Part shown: positions 17,404-25,028 of the stretch, piece after piece | Layout: each line of letters opens with the position of its first letter | Numbering within the stretch: the stretch's first letter is position 1 | DNA from: Acidobacteriota bacterium | GTDB taxonomy: Bacteria; Acidobacteriota; Terriglobia; UBA7540 | Direction: 5' to 3' | Length of the DNA stretch: 28,239 nucleotides | Assembly: GCA_003224635.1 (NCBI GenBank) | Contig: QHZK01000063.1 | Coordinates: 1-28,239, forward strand | Translations under genes and position numbers: made by a program | Notes under the pieces: model-generated | The model's database searches: none | Seen by the model: only the letters and a program-made list of their open reading frames with translations | What the model was told of the DNA's origin: nothing

Positions 17404-18707
17404 CAAGACATCTCCTCACCTGTCCGCTGGCCTGAAACCGCATCCGCGGTCGCTAATTTTTGCTGCTTCTCGCGGCCGCTAACGTTGGCCTGCTTCTTTG
17501 GCGCGATCACAAGGGTCATCGCTCGCAGAAGGTCACGCAAGAAAGGAACCGGATCAGTCCAGCAAAACACGGCATCGACCTTCGGACCACGCAGGGACCG
17601 CCACCACTCCGAAAGCGTAAGACCTCCGCGTCGCCACTGGCACCATGCCGATTGAAGGTCCTGCCTCCAATAAATCCACCTTACTCCATCGTATTTCTGG
17701 CGAAGGTTCGCGGGCGGAGGCCATCCAAGAGCGTCGCAATAAGCCGCGTAAAGCAGATCAACTCCGCCGGCCTCTGCCATGGCCGAGCGTCCGGTCGGCC
17801 GTCCGATATTCGCTTCGGTGATGAAATACCGCCCGGTGCGCTCCTGGCGCTTCATCTCCAAGTAACCCAGTCCGCGGTACCGCGCGCCTCGGAACAGGCG
17901 AATCGTTTCTTGTAAGACGGTCTCATTGCGGCATTCCTCGGCGAAACAGCCTACACCCGTCTCCGGCGGCCACTGGCGCAGCTTGCGAGAAACAAACGTC
18001 ACCAGGGGCATGGAGCGAGCGTCAAAGTAGCAGTTGCAGGTATAGAGATCGGCGTCCGTCCCGCCGACCCATTCCTGCGCGATCATCGTCTGGGCCCAAC
18101 CCGAACAACGATCGTAGACGGCGAGCAATTCCTGGGCATCAGCGACCTTGAACGCCTTGGCCTTCGTCTGCCGGGCCCATTGCGAGCTTTTGAGGGAGGG
18201 TTTCACAATGCAGGGGAACTCGAGTTCCCGGGTGGCCTCTTCAGCGTCTGACCTGGCGCTCAGCACAACGGTCCGCGGCACTGCGAGCCCCTGCGCTTGC
18301 GCGTAGGTGTAGAACGCCGCCTTATCCGTGAGTGTCTCGACCACATCCGGCTCGGGCAGCAGAACGTGATACCACCTCGCGAGGCTCCGGCGGTGGCGGG
18401 AAATCAGCAAAACGCTTGCATCCGTGCAGGGAAACAGGACCGCTTTTTGGTCCAACTCTTTTCCAAGGCGCGCCAAAGCGTCAACGAGTTCAGAGCTCCC
18501 TGTTTCTGCAACAACAATTCTCTTGCACACTCTCGTCGCGCAGCAATAGTGCGTTCTATCGCGGGCAATGGCGATAACCGGAATATTGTGACTGGCCAGA
18601 ATGCGAGCGCTCTGCAGGCCGGTAGTACAGTCAAGGCCGATTATAATCGCCGGTGGTTTTTGTCCTGATTGCATCTGAATTGAGCCGCCATCCGGTCTTC
18701 CTATCAT
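17403..18707 (-). CDS. ATP-grasp carboxylate-amine ligase-like protein
   Basis: ATP-grasp enzymes join a carboxylate to an amine (or similar nucleophile) through an acyl phosphate. The 434-residue frame starts at ATG 18707; an internal ATG at 18674 (MQSGQKPPAIIIGLD) is equally plausible and neither has a clear ribosome site. The N-terminal pre-ATP-grasp Rossmann domain is PAIIIGLDCTTGLQSARIL. The ATP-grasp core shows LEFPCIVKPSLKSSQWA (the lysine that contacts ATP), MIAQEWVGGTDADLYTCN, YRGLGYLEMKRQERTGRYFI and TEANIGRPTGRSAMAEAGGVD (the metal-binding E/N pair). This is the arrangement of D-aspartate ligase-like and EPS-cluster ATP-grasp proteins. It may attach an amino acid to a uronic acid or another cell-surface precursor; the substrate is not known. 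It forms a coupled pair with the HprK-like gene downstream. The C-terminus (KKQANVSGREKQQKLAT) is polar. Confidence 0.82.
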   Translation of the reverse strand: MIGRPDGGSIQMQSGQKPPAIIIGLDCTTGLQSARILASHNIPVIAIARDRTHYCCATRVCKRIVVAETGSSELVDALARLGKELDQKAVLFPCTDASVLLISRHRRSLARWYHVLLPEPDVVETLTDKAAFYTYAQAQGLAVPRTVVLSARSDAEEATRELEFPCIVKPSLKSSQWARQTKAKAFKVADAQELLAVYDRCSGWAQTMIAQEWVGGTDADLYTCNCYFDARSMPLVTFVSRKLRQWPPETGVGCFAEECRNETVLQETIRLFRGARYRGLGYLEMKRQERTGRYFITEANIGRPTGRSAMAEAGGVDLLYAAYCDALGWPPPANLRQKYDGVRWIYWRQDLQSAWCQWRRGGLTLSEWWRSLRGPKVDAVFCWTDPVPFLRDLLRAMTLVIAPKKQANVSGREKQQKLATADAVSGQRTGEEMS

Positions 18708-18786
18708 AGAGCAGGCACATCCTTATCACGGCGTTGCTAGCCATCTGCGACGCCACAGGATCAACGCTTGTCTGGGGGCCGCGAAA

Positions 18787-18806
18787 CTATGTCCCGCTAT
18801 GTCCCG
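18787..18806. repeat. 10-bp perfect tandem repeat at the GT2 stop codon
   Basis: The sequence CTATGTCCCG occurs twice without spacer (18787-18796 and 18797-18806). On the minus strand this doubles GGGACATAG, so the GT2 stop codon TAG is followed ten bases later by a second identical TAG-containing copy. It looks like a recent slip-strand duplication in the short gap before the ATP-grasp gene. Confidence 0.6.
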
Positions 18807-19957
18807 GTGCCATGGCGTTGAGGTCGCCATAGCTCGATATGGTCTCCCCTGAGGAGCCTGACCATGGCCACCAAAGCGGCCGCGTTGGCAAGACAATAGA
18901 AAAAGGGCACGTAGAAACACTTCCACCCTCCCAGGCGCGTCCGCCTAAGCAAGTAACCAAGGCAGGCGATGGCGTAGAAAGAGCTTTGTGCGACAGCGGC
19001 GGCCCAATAGATCCTTCCGCTCGCGCTCGTTAAAGCGCTTCCGAAGAACAGCATGAGGAGCCAGAGCGGCACGAGTCGGCGCAGCAGTTTGTGGGAAAAC
19101 AAGGCGATCGAATAGAAACCATAGCGGAAGGGATTCAGCAGGCGCCTTCTCAAGATGACGCCGCGGAGTCCTCGGGTGATGAGTCGCACCTTGCGCCCGA
19201 ATTCCCGCTCTGCAGCCGGCATCGCGGCCTCATAGGCGCGAGCTTCGCCGTCAAACACCAGTCGATACCCTTGCTCGATCACCCCGGTCGAGATCGCAAA
19301 ATCATCGGTTACTGCGGTGTCTGCGGGCCGCCGATACAAGTTCGCACGAATCGCGTAGATGGCCCCATCGGCTGAAACGATGCTGCCCGTCAGACTCTCC
19401 ATCCCCTTGATCCACGTGTCGTATGACCAGTAGAGGTCTTCGCCCCGTGAGCTCGAATCGGATTGGGGCTCGATCCTGTAGACTTTGGCGCCCGCCGCGC
19501 CGCCAACTTCCGGGTCCGCGAAGTTGCGTGCCAGTCTCCGCAAGGCTTGTGAGTCATACATGACGTTCGCGTCCGAGAAGGCGAGTATCTCGCCGCCGGC
19601 GCTGGAAATAGCGGCGTCCAGGGCATGAATCTTGCCCCGGCGCGAAAGGCTCAACAAGCGGACGCCGCGGGGAGCGTAGGTCTTGACCATGGCTTCCGTC
19701 GAGTCGTCCGACCCATCGGATGCAACGATGATCTCCAAATTCCGGCTCGGATAGTCTAACGAGAGAGCGTTATCGAGCCGCCTACCGATATTCTGCTCCT
19801 CATTGTAAGCCGCGATGATGAGGCTCACTCGGGGGGTAACGAGTTCCTTGCGAACACGCCGGCGCCGCAGCGAACCTACGATCCCTAGGAGCAGAGGGTA
19901 CCCCACGTAGGCATACGCGACAGCCGCCGCCGACAGCCAGAATATCCAGAGCGTCAT
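18797..19957 (-). CDS. Glycosyltransferase family 2, membrane-bound (cellulose synthase-like)
   Basis: The frame opens with a GTG at 19987, overlapping the sugar transferase gene by 20 bases; I prefer the ATG at 19957, which gives MTLWIFWLSAAAVAYAYVGY, the usual N-terminal membrane segment of this family. The catalytic domain has SLIIAAYNEEQNI, IIVASDGSDDST (first Asp), ILAFSDANVMYD (DxD-like), GSIVSADGAIYAIR and ADTAVTDDFAIS (acceptor-site acidic residues); the QxxRW position reads KVRLITRG, so that motif is degenerate. Three to four hydrophobic helices close the protein (FYSIALFSHK..., LVPLWLLMLFF, YAIACLGYLL, YCLANAAALVAMV). It adds a sugar on the cytoplasmic side of the membrane. It lies directly after the priming transferase, which suggests an early step in repeat-unit assembly. 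The donor sugar is not deducible. Confidence 0.9.
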   Translation of the reverse strand: MTLWIFWLSAAAVAYAYVGYPLLLGIVGSLRRRRVRKELVTPRVSLIIAAYNEEQNIGRRLDNALSLDYPSRNLEIIVASDGSDDSTEAMVKTYAPRGVRLLSLSRRGKIHALDAAISSAGGEILAFSDANVMYDSQALRRLARNFADPEVGGAAGAKVYRIEPQSDSSSRGEDLYWSYDTWIKGMESLTGSIVSADGAIYAIRANLYRRPADTAVTDDFAISTGVIEQGYRLVFDGEARAYEAAMPAAEREFGRKVRLITRGLRGVILRRRLLNPFRYGFYSIALFSHKLLRRLVPLWLLMLFFGSALTSASGRIYWAAAVAQSSFYAIACLGYLLRRTRLGGWKCFYVPFFYCLANAAALVAMVRLLRGDHIELWRPQRHGTGT

Positions 19958-19967
19958 CCTCACGGTC

Positions 19968-20774
19968 TCAGTTGGCCCCCCGTCCACTCAGTACGGCGCC
20001 CACGGTACGGATCAGAATCTGCACATCTAACCAGAGGGACCGGTTGCGTTGGTACGCGATATCGAGGCGTAATCGATCATCGAAGTCCATCTCACTGCGT
20101 CCCGAGATCTGCCACAGCCCGGTGAGGCCTGGTTTGACCTCCAGACGCGCCGTGTGCCACAGCTTGTAGGTTTCAGCACGGAAGGAGGTGGGGCGCGGGC
20201 CAACGAGACTCATATTTCCCCCCAACACATTGAAGATCTGTGGCAGCTCATCCAGGCTGGTTTTGCGTAAGATGCGGCCGATTCTTGTGATCCGGGGGTC
20301 GTTGTCGATCTTGAAATCGGGATACGTCAGCTGGTTCAGGTGGAGGTATTGGGCTTTGAGCTCCTCAGCGTTCCCGATCATCGTCCGCAGCTTATACATT
20401 TTGAAGCGCCGCCCGCCTTGGCCGGTCCGCATCTGATTGAAGAAAATGGCCCCGCGGGAATCCAGCTTGATCCCGATACAGCACAAGACCAGGACCGGCA
20501 GCGCGAAGGGCAGAGCCGCAACGCAGACGGCTATGTCGATGAGCCGCTTCACCCACTGATAGGCTGCCTCATCGAGCAGGGGACGTCCGCTTCGCACATA
20601 CCAGGGTTGAGCGGGCAGCAGGTTGGCGAGGCAATCGGGCACGCTAGTTTCTCGAAGCGCGCCGCTTTTCTCCGCGGGGCAGTGGGTCATAGGTAGTGGG
20701 CCAGTTTGCTCGGTTGCGATCATTTGACCCTTTGTTGCTGACGCAGCAGGCCGCAAGCTTCTGGACATGGTCAT
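19968..20774 (-). CDS. Priming undecaprenyl-phosphate sugar phosphotransferase (ExoY/WbaP-C type)
   Basis: The product starts repeat-unit synthesis by moving a sugar-1-phosphate from a nucleotide sugar to undecaprenyl phosphate. The start ATG at 20774 overlaps the stop of the GGDEF-like gene (ATGA) and has GGAGAG upstream. Residues 1-75 are a variable cytoplasmic part. Then VKRLIDIAVCVAALPFALPV is the single membrane segment, followed by the family hallmarks MYKLRTM with NAEELKAQ, DPRITRIGRILRKTSLDELP, NVLGGNMSLVGPRPTSFRAE, KPGLTGLWQISGRSEMDFDD and SLWLDVQILIRT. The length of 268 residues and one membrane segment place it with ExoY-like short enzymes rather than with five-helix WbaP. Which hexose-1-phosphate is used cannot be told. 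It is the committing step of this pathway. Confidence 0.96.
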   Translation of the reverse strand: MTMSRSLRPAASATKGQMIATEQTGPLPMTHCPAEKSGALRETSVPDCLANLLPAQPWYVRSGRPLLDEAAYQWVKRLIDIAVCVAALPFALPVLVLCCIGIKLDSRGAIFFNQMRTGQGGRRFKMYKLRTMIGNAEELKAQYLHLNQLTYPDFKIDNDPRITRIGRILRKTSLDELPQIFNVLGGNMSLVGPRPTSFRAETYKLWHTARLEVKPGLTGLWQISGRSEMDFDDRLRLDIAYQRNRSLWLDVQILIRTVGAVLSGRGAN

Positions 20775-21361
20775 TCTCTCCAGGAACCACTAGTAGATGA
20801 GAGCGGCAACTGGCATTCCTCCCGGGCCTTGGTGACGAGGTCCGCGATGGTGAAGCCGTCGGTCGGAAACTCTGCCAGGCCGACCCGGCAATGGAGTGCG
20901 CTTCGCTCGACGATCAGGTCCTGCACGCGGCGCACCGCTCGCGACGCTTCCGTTTTGGATGAGTGCGCCAGCAGCACGATATATTGGTAGCCGAGCGGGT
21001 CGAAGGTGACCAGATCGCTTTCCCGCAAGGCATCGCGCAAGATGGAGCCCAACAACAGGAACGCAAGTTGGACCGTCTGCATGGGCGGCACGGAGTGTGA
21101 GCCGTTTCCATTTCCCCCACGGGCTAGCCTAGCCTGCCCATCGAAGGTAAGCTCATCTTCCATACCCAGCACCGCAACGGTAAGGGGCCGCTGATACCGG
21201 CGTGCGCGACCCAGTTCAGAGACAAACTGCGCCAGCGAGAAGCGATACGTCGGAACCCCCGTTCTCTCCAAAGCGGAGGCAATGGTTCGGAACTCGGCCG
21301 CGCCCGCCTGGCGTGCTCGGCGCTTGAGTTTGGGGATGCGAGACAAAATGTTAAAAGACAC
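20771..21361 (-). CDS. Degenerate GGDEF-domain protein with intact RxxD (candidate c-di-GMP receptor)
   Basis: The open frame reaches 21469, but the GTG at 21361 has AAGAGGAG four bases upstream and gives a compact 196-residue product, so I take it as the start. Residues 41-182 have the length and strand-helix order of a GGDEF domain: FSLAQFVSELGRARRYQRPL, TVAVLGMEDE, ILRDALRESDLVTF, YIVLLAHSS, ASRAVRRVQ and RVGLAEFPTDG. The signature GGDEF is replaced by LGYQY at 123-127, so diguanylate cyclase activity is not expected. RESD at 113-116 lies at the place of the allosteric I-site RxxD, which in catalytically dead relatives such as PelD binds c-di-GMP. There is no receiver or membrane segment. 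It overlaps the sugar transferase gene by four bases, pointing to a control role over priming. Binding of c-di-GMP is inference. Confidence 0.75.
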   Translation of the reverse strand: MSFNILSRIPKLKRRARQAGAAEFRTIASALERTGVPTYRFSLAQFVSELGRARRYQRPLTVAVLGMEDELTFDGQARLARGGNGNGSHSVPPMQTVQLAFLLLGSILRDALRESDLVTFDPLGYQYIVLLAHSSKTEASRAVRRVQDLIVERSALHCRVGLAEFPTDGFTIADLVTKAREECQLPLSSTSGSWRE

Positions 21362-21383
21362 TGTTCTCCTCTTGGATGCCCGT

Positions 21384-21405
21384 GCGCGAGAGGCTCTCTC
21401 CGCGC
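21384..21405. other. Strong hairpin just upstream of the GGDEF-like gene
   Basis: On the minus strand GCGCGGAGAG pairs with CTCTCGCGC around a three-base loop, with one bulged base. It ends 11 bases before the AGAGGAG ribosome site of the GTG at 21361. It could affect translation or mRNA processing between this gene and the upstream CpsD-like gene. Confidence 0.4.
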
Positions 21406-21529
21406 TTTCTGATGAACCCCGCCCTTCGGCGCACAGCTCCGCCCTCTGAGTCACATTTCCGTGAAACACAACCGGTCGTCGTGATGCGACGCGCGATTTT
21501 CTGTCAGCGTCGCCAGCCGCCGGCGCGCC

Positions 21530-22264
21530 CTAGAGCCTTCGATAGAGGGCTTCCGGAAGCGGGAAGGCGCGGGCGTTGAGCACGGCGCCAAGGAACCGGA
21601 CGCCAGCGGCCTCAAGGCTCTCCTTGGCGCTCCACACGCTTTCCCTCTTCGTGGAATTCGATTTCACCACCAGAACCACGCCGTCAGCTAGCTGACCTAG
21701 CATCACCGGCTCGGCGCAGGCATTGACGGGCCCTGAGTCGATCAACACGTACTGGAACGCCGCGCGAAGCCCTGCAATCCGCTCTCGGTGTGCATCCGAG
21801 GTCAGCGCCGCCAGCGCATCCGAGGCCGGCTCTGCACACGACATCAGCCAAAGGTTGCTGCTTCCGAGTTGCCGCGCGGAGCTCCGCACGGTCCCGCGAT
21901 CGACTACCGTCAACCCACGGAGGCCTTCACCGCCAAAGTGGCGATAAAGGAAAGGCGATCGCAGGTTGGCGTCAACCAAACACACCGATCCCTTCGTTAG
22001 GGAGGCGAGGGTCTTGCCGAGGGAGGCGCAAACCCAAGTGCAACCATCGCCAGGCTCGGCGGCGCAAACCACCACCACTCGCGGCGCGCTCGCGCCAGGG
22101 GCCAGGAACACACGCTGCACGCATCGGGTTGCTTCCTCTCGGGCCCTCGCCTCGAGATTCGGCCGGCGGGGCTCGCCCGCTCCAGACGCTGGCGCATCAC
22201 CGGTTGTCCGGGACAATGCGGGCTCCTTTTCGCGTTCCGACGACAGCTCAACATTTCTACTCAT
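21530..22264 (-). CDS. CpsD/Wzc-C-like ATPase of the BY-kinase family, P-loop lysine missing
   Basis: BY-kinases autophosphorylate a C-terminal tyrosine cluster and thereby control Wzz-driven chain length. I chose the ATG at 22264 (MSRNVELSSE), as the GTG at 22330 has no ribosome site; the product has 244 residues. VVVVCAAEPGDGCTWVCASL at 63-82 is the P-loop region, but the expected GKS/T reads GCT: residue 75, codon TGC at 22042-22040, is Cys instead of Lys. The Walker A' motif CLVDANLRSP (95-104) and the Walker B YVLIDSGPV (172-180) are still recognisable. The C-terminus holds a single tyrosine (Y241), not a cluster. The N-terminal 60 residues are charged and low in structure. It follows the Wzz-type gene by about 200 bases, as in other CpsC/CpsD pairs. 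I infer a regulatory pseudo-kinase; ATP binding by other residues is not excluded. Confidence 0.82.
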   Translation of the reverse strand: MSRNVELSSEREKEPALSRTTGDAPASGAGEPRRPNLEARAREEATRCVQRVFLAPGASAPRVVVVCAAEPGDGCTWVCASLGKTLASLTKGSVCLVDANLRSPFLYRHFGGEGLRGLTVVDRGTVRSSARQLGSSNLWLMSCAEPASDALAALTSDAHRERIAGLRAAFQYVLIDSGPVNACAEPVMLGQLADGVVLVVKSNSTKRESVWSAKESLEAAGVRFLGAVLNARAFPLPEALYRRL

Positions 22265-22462
22265 GGTTTCTGCCTCGACGTCCGACTTCGCGTTGCGCCC
22301 TCCTGAGCCAGATCGGCCCCAGCCGACCACGAGGGTTTGCCGGCGCGGACCTTATGCGAACCCTGCGTGACGTGCGCCAGGCGGCCCCAGAGACGAATAG
22401 TTTGGAATCCGCACCCGTCGTAGCAACCGTTCGCGTGCCTCAAGGACGCAAGAAACATAGGC

Positions 22463-23980
22463 CTAGTGTCCGTCACGTCGCGGGATCGCCGCCAAAACAG
22501 GGACGCCCAGGAATTCCTGCAGCTCGTCGGGCGTCCGGAACGATCGATCGAAGTAGTCCGCGGCAAAAGCCAGCCCAAAGCTCACCAAGACCGCCAAGAC
22601 GGCGGCTAAGAGCAGTTTCACGGGCAGGCTGGGTCCGATCGGCACAAGGGCCACTGTCGCGCGCTCAGAGATGGCGACATTGACGATGTGTTGCTGGTCC
22701 AGCGCGTCCGTAATACGCGCTTCTTCGCGCTTGCTCAGGTAGAGCAGGAAGTTCTGTTCTGTGGCTTTGGCTTTGCGCAGCAAGTCCTGCTGGAGCAAGC
22801 CCTGGGAGTCGAGATGGAGCGCTCTGGTGCGATAGGCGCCAACCGCGGCCGCCAGAACGGAGCCGCGGGCCCGCAGACCGACCAGGGCTGCTCTCTCTTT
22901 GGCGAGCTCGCTCCTCATCCACTCGTAGGTCGCATCGCGGTCAGAAGTCTCTTCGTGAAGCATCGCCTTCTCTGCGTTCTCAAGCGCGGCGTGAGCCTGG
23001 TTGATTTCGGCGGTGACTTCTGCAACCAGCCGATGATTGGGCTGGAATTGTGTCAGTAATTCCGTTCGCTTCAATTCAAGGTTCAACAAGGTCGACTGCA
23101 GCGCGCCGAGAGCCTCAGGGTTGTTGGCGTTCCGAACCTGGGTGGTCTGGCGAGAGGGGGTTGATGCCGCCTCCTTTTCGAGGAGGCGAATGCTCTGCTG
23201 CGTCTGCGCGATGTTGGCCTGCGTTTCGCGGAGCTCGCCCTCGAAGTCAGTCAGCTTCTGAATCGTGATCTGCTTCTCGAAATCCGCCGATACAATTCCG
23301 GAACGGCGATTGAAACTGGCCAGGCGCGCCTCGGCAGCGCCTAGAGCTTTCTCGTAGAGGTCGGTCTCACCCTCGAAGAAGGTGCGCGTTCCGCCGGGCC
23401 GGTGCACCGACACGTGCTTCTCGAGGTAAAGATCACTCAGATGGGTGAGGACGTTCGCTGCCAGCCGTGGATTCTTGTGGTCGTAAACCACTTTGATGAC
23501 GTCGGTGTTGGGCAAGGGCTCTGCGTCCAAGTCGTTCTCCAGCTTAAGTACGGCCTGAAAGATTCTCGTCTCCTTGTCCGGAGCCAAATGCACTGTGTCC
23601 AGGAGACGTAGCTCGATCCAGCCCAGCGTCCACGGTGCTGGATCGTAGAGATTGCAGTCCACGACGACTTTCTGCAGCAGGTCGCGGCTCGTCAGCAACG
23701 CTACCTCCGAATTGAGCTCGTCCGGCGCCAGGCTGCGATCGATCTGCGACACATTATTTTCGGCGGTCACCACCGGGTCAGAGCGCTTGTGCTGGACAAG
23801 GATCTTCACTTCCGACTCGTACTTTGCGAAAAGGAATGCGCCAGCGACAGCGCCCGCGAGCGTGGCCAGGAAAGACAGGAGTATCAGCCGGCGGCGGCGA
23901 AACCCGATCGCCAGCAGATCCCGAAGCGAAAAAGTACGCCTCGTTCGCCCTTTGTGCTTCTCACCATTTTCATAGATCAC
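22463..23980 (-). CDS. Wzz/GumC-type polysaccharide co-polymerase (chain-length regulator)
   Basis: The product sits in the inner membrane with a large periplasmic coiled coil, sets polymer length and links the polymerase to the export pore. The GTG at 23980 is supported as start by a perfect AGGAGG seven bases upstream; in-frame ATGs are absent nearby. The 505 residues show a cytoplasmic N-terminus (RRTFSLRDLLAIGFRRR), membrane segment 1 at about 31-52, the Wzz domain (YESEVKILVQHKR... up to the PNTDVIKVVYDHKNPRLAAN strand at about 150-170), two coiled-coil helices (about 195-400), and membrane segment 2 at about 453-475. Then come YFDRSFRTPDELQEFLGVPV and LAAIP, the conserved end that in fused forms leads into a kinase. 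The kinase is separate here and encoded by the next gene. Confidence 0.94.
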   Translation of the reverse strand: MIYENGEKHKGRTRRTFSLRDLLAIGFRRRRLILLSFLATLAGAVAGAFLFAKYESEVKILVQHKRSDPVVTAENNVSQIDRSLAPDELNSEVALLTSRDLLQKVVVDCNLYDPAPWTLGWIELRLLDTVHLAPDKETRIFQAVLKLENDLDAEPLPNTDVIKVVYDHKNPRLAANVLTHLSDLYLEKHVSVHRPGGTRTFFEGETDLYEKALGAAEARLASFNRRSGIVSADFEKQITIQKLTDFEGELRETQANIAQTQQSIRLLEKEAASTPSRQTTQVRNANNPEALGALQSTLLNLELKRTELLTQFQPNHRLVAEVTAEINQAHAALENAEKAMLHEETSDRDATYEWMRSELAKERAALVGLRARGSVLAAAVGAYRTRALHLDSQGLLQQDLLRKAKATEQNFLLYLSKREEARITDALDQQHIVNVAISERATVALVPIGPSLPVKLLLAAVLAVLVSFGLAFAADYFDRSFRTPDELQEFLGVPVLAAIPRRDGH

Positions 23981-24022
23981 AGCTTCACCTCCTGGCTCTC
24001 CTTCTTCGGGGTGCGGTGTTGA

Positions 24023-24763
24023 TCAGTTGCCGGGGCGGAAATAGAGCCCCAGCGAGTCCCTGGGCATAAACCGCTCGATCTTGGAAACCGCGTTCTTCGG
24101 CACGAAAAGCATGTCCCCGTCGCGCAGGGATACATCCTCGGCCAAGCTTCCTGACTTGAGCATTTTCTTGACGTTGAGCTTCTTGACCTCCATCCAATCA
24201 TTCGATACGCGCCGGAACAACAGCACCTCAGAGTGCTTGGAGGCCGGAGTGAGACCACCGGCCACTTGCAGCGCTTCGGCAACCGTCATGGCTCCCCGGA
24301 GTTCGTACCTGCCAGGATGCCCAACTTCTCCGCCCGCGACAAAATGCGGTCTCTCAAAGCTCTTCAGTTCAACCGTGATGACCGGCTCATTGAGGATCTT
24401 GCCGTAGGTCGCCTGCAGCGCTTCCACCACCTCAGGTATGCTCTTTCCTTGAACGTACATGTCCCCCATGTTCGGGAGGGCAATATAACCATCGGGCGCA
24501 ACACTCACGGCTTGATTGAGTTGCGGCGAGAAAGCGAACTTCAAGTCCAGGACATCGTCCGGGCGGAGCCGATACCGCGGGTTCCGATGCTGCAGCCCGG
24601 GCGCAACCTGCTGCTCCGGGGCGGCGCTCTCCTTGTCCACATCCGCGGGTTGTGGGACAGCGCTCCAGGGCGCCGCTCCTTGACTCCGCAACCCGCCGAA
24701 AGCACATACACCAAGCAACATGAGCCCGGTGATCCCTCCTCGCGCAGTTCTGATACTGCTCAT
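24023..24763 (-). CDS. Polysaccharide export protein, Wza-type (poly_export + SLBB)
   Basis: The protein forms or caps the outer-membrane channel for the polymer. The ATG at 24763 has AGGAGG seven bases upstream and replaces the GTG two codons earlier. Residues 1-30 (MSSIRTARGGITGLMLLGVC, then AFGGLRSQGA) are a Sec signal; the LGVC stretch is not a canonical lipobox, so lipidation is uncertain. The poly-export domain starts at YRLRPDDVLDLKFAFSPQLN and runs through VAPDGYIALPNMGDMYVQGK and EPVITVELKSF. The SLBB domain follows: HFVAGGEVGHPGRYELRGAM and TVAEALQVAGGLTPAS. It ends with SLRDGDMLFVPK and a short tail, without the clear C-terminal amphipathic helix of E. coli Wza, so it is a short form (246 residues against about 380). 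The Wzz-type gene begins 42 bases further on. Confidence 0.93.
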   Translation of the reverse strand: MSSIRTARGGITGLMLLGVCAFGGLRSQGAAPWSAVPQPADVDKESAAPEQQVAPGLQHRNPRYRLRPDDVLDLKFAFSPQLNQAVSVAPDGYIALPNMGDMYVQGKSIPEVVEALQATYGKILNEPVITVELKSFERPHFVAGGEVGHPGRYELRGAMTVAEALQVAGGLTPASKHSEVLLFRRVSNDWMEVKKLNVKKMLKSGSLAEDVSLRDGDMLFVPKNAVSKIERFMPRDSLGLYFRPGN

Positions 24764-24787
24764 TGGCACGCCTCCTCACTTTTGACA

Positions 24788-24923
24788 GATTGCTGAAGAA
24801 CCTCTCGGGCCTTGTCATTCCGAGCGGAGCAAGGAATCTCGCTCTGAACCTATGACACGTATGAGATCCCTCGTCGCCGGCGGCTTCTCGGAATGGACAG
24901 TTGCGGCGAGTTCTTCAGCAACC
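24788..24923. repeat. MITE-like palindromic element (about 136 bp)
   Basis: The ends are inverted copies: GATTGCTGAAGAAC at 24788-24801 and GTTCTTCAGCAACC at 24910-24923. Inside, TCATTCCGAG (24814-24823) and GGAATCTCG on the left face ATCCCTC and CTCGGAATG on the right, so the whole element folds into an imperfect hairpin with arms of about 55 bases. The motif TCATTCCGAGCGGAGC...GGAATCTC is one I associate with abundant intergenic repeats of Acidobacteriota. No transposase is nearby. It lies between the UDP-glucose dehydrogenase stop and the Wza-type start, ending 12 bases before the ribosome site of the latter, so it is probably transcribed. Confidence 0.75.
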
Positions 24924-25028
24924 TCCTAAAGGCCTTCCCTCCCAGCGCTGCGCCGAATCCTTCTTGCCATCGGGCTGCGATTGTAGGGTCGCTCTTGTTC
25001 CGCGGGACAGCTTGTCCTGTCGAATTCA

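Noticed and set aside
2950..18707. A lasso-peptide or other RiPP system (AsnB-like cyclase homologue plus HprK-like kinase plus ATP-grasp)
   Set aside because: The AsnB protein keeps a full glutaminase domain with Cys2, the genes lie 11 kb apart, and no precursor peptide, PqqD-like element or leader protease is visible.
22261..22458. Small minus-strand frame MFLASLRHANG... between the Wzz-type and CpsD-like genes
   Set aside because: No ribosome site, Arg/Ser/Gly-rich out-of-frame composition, and it ends by overlapping the start of the CpsD-like gene.
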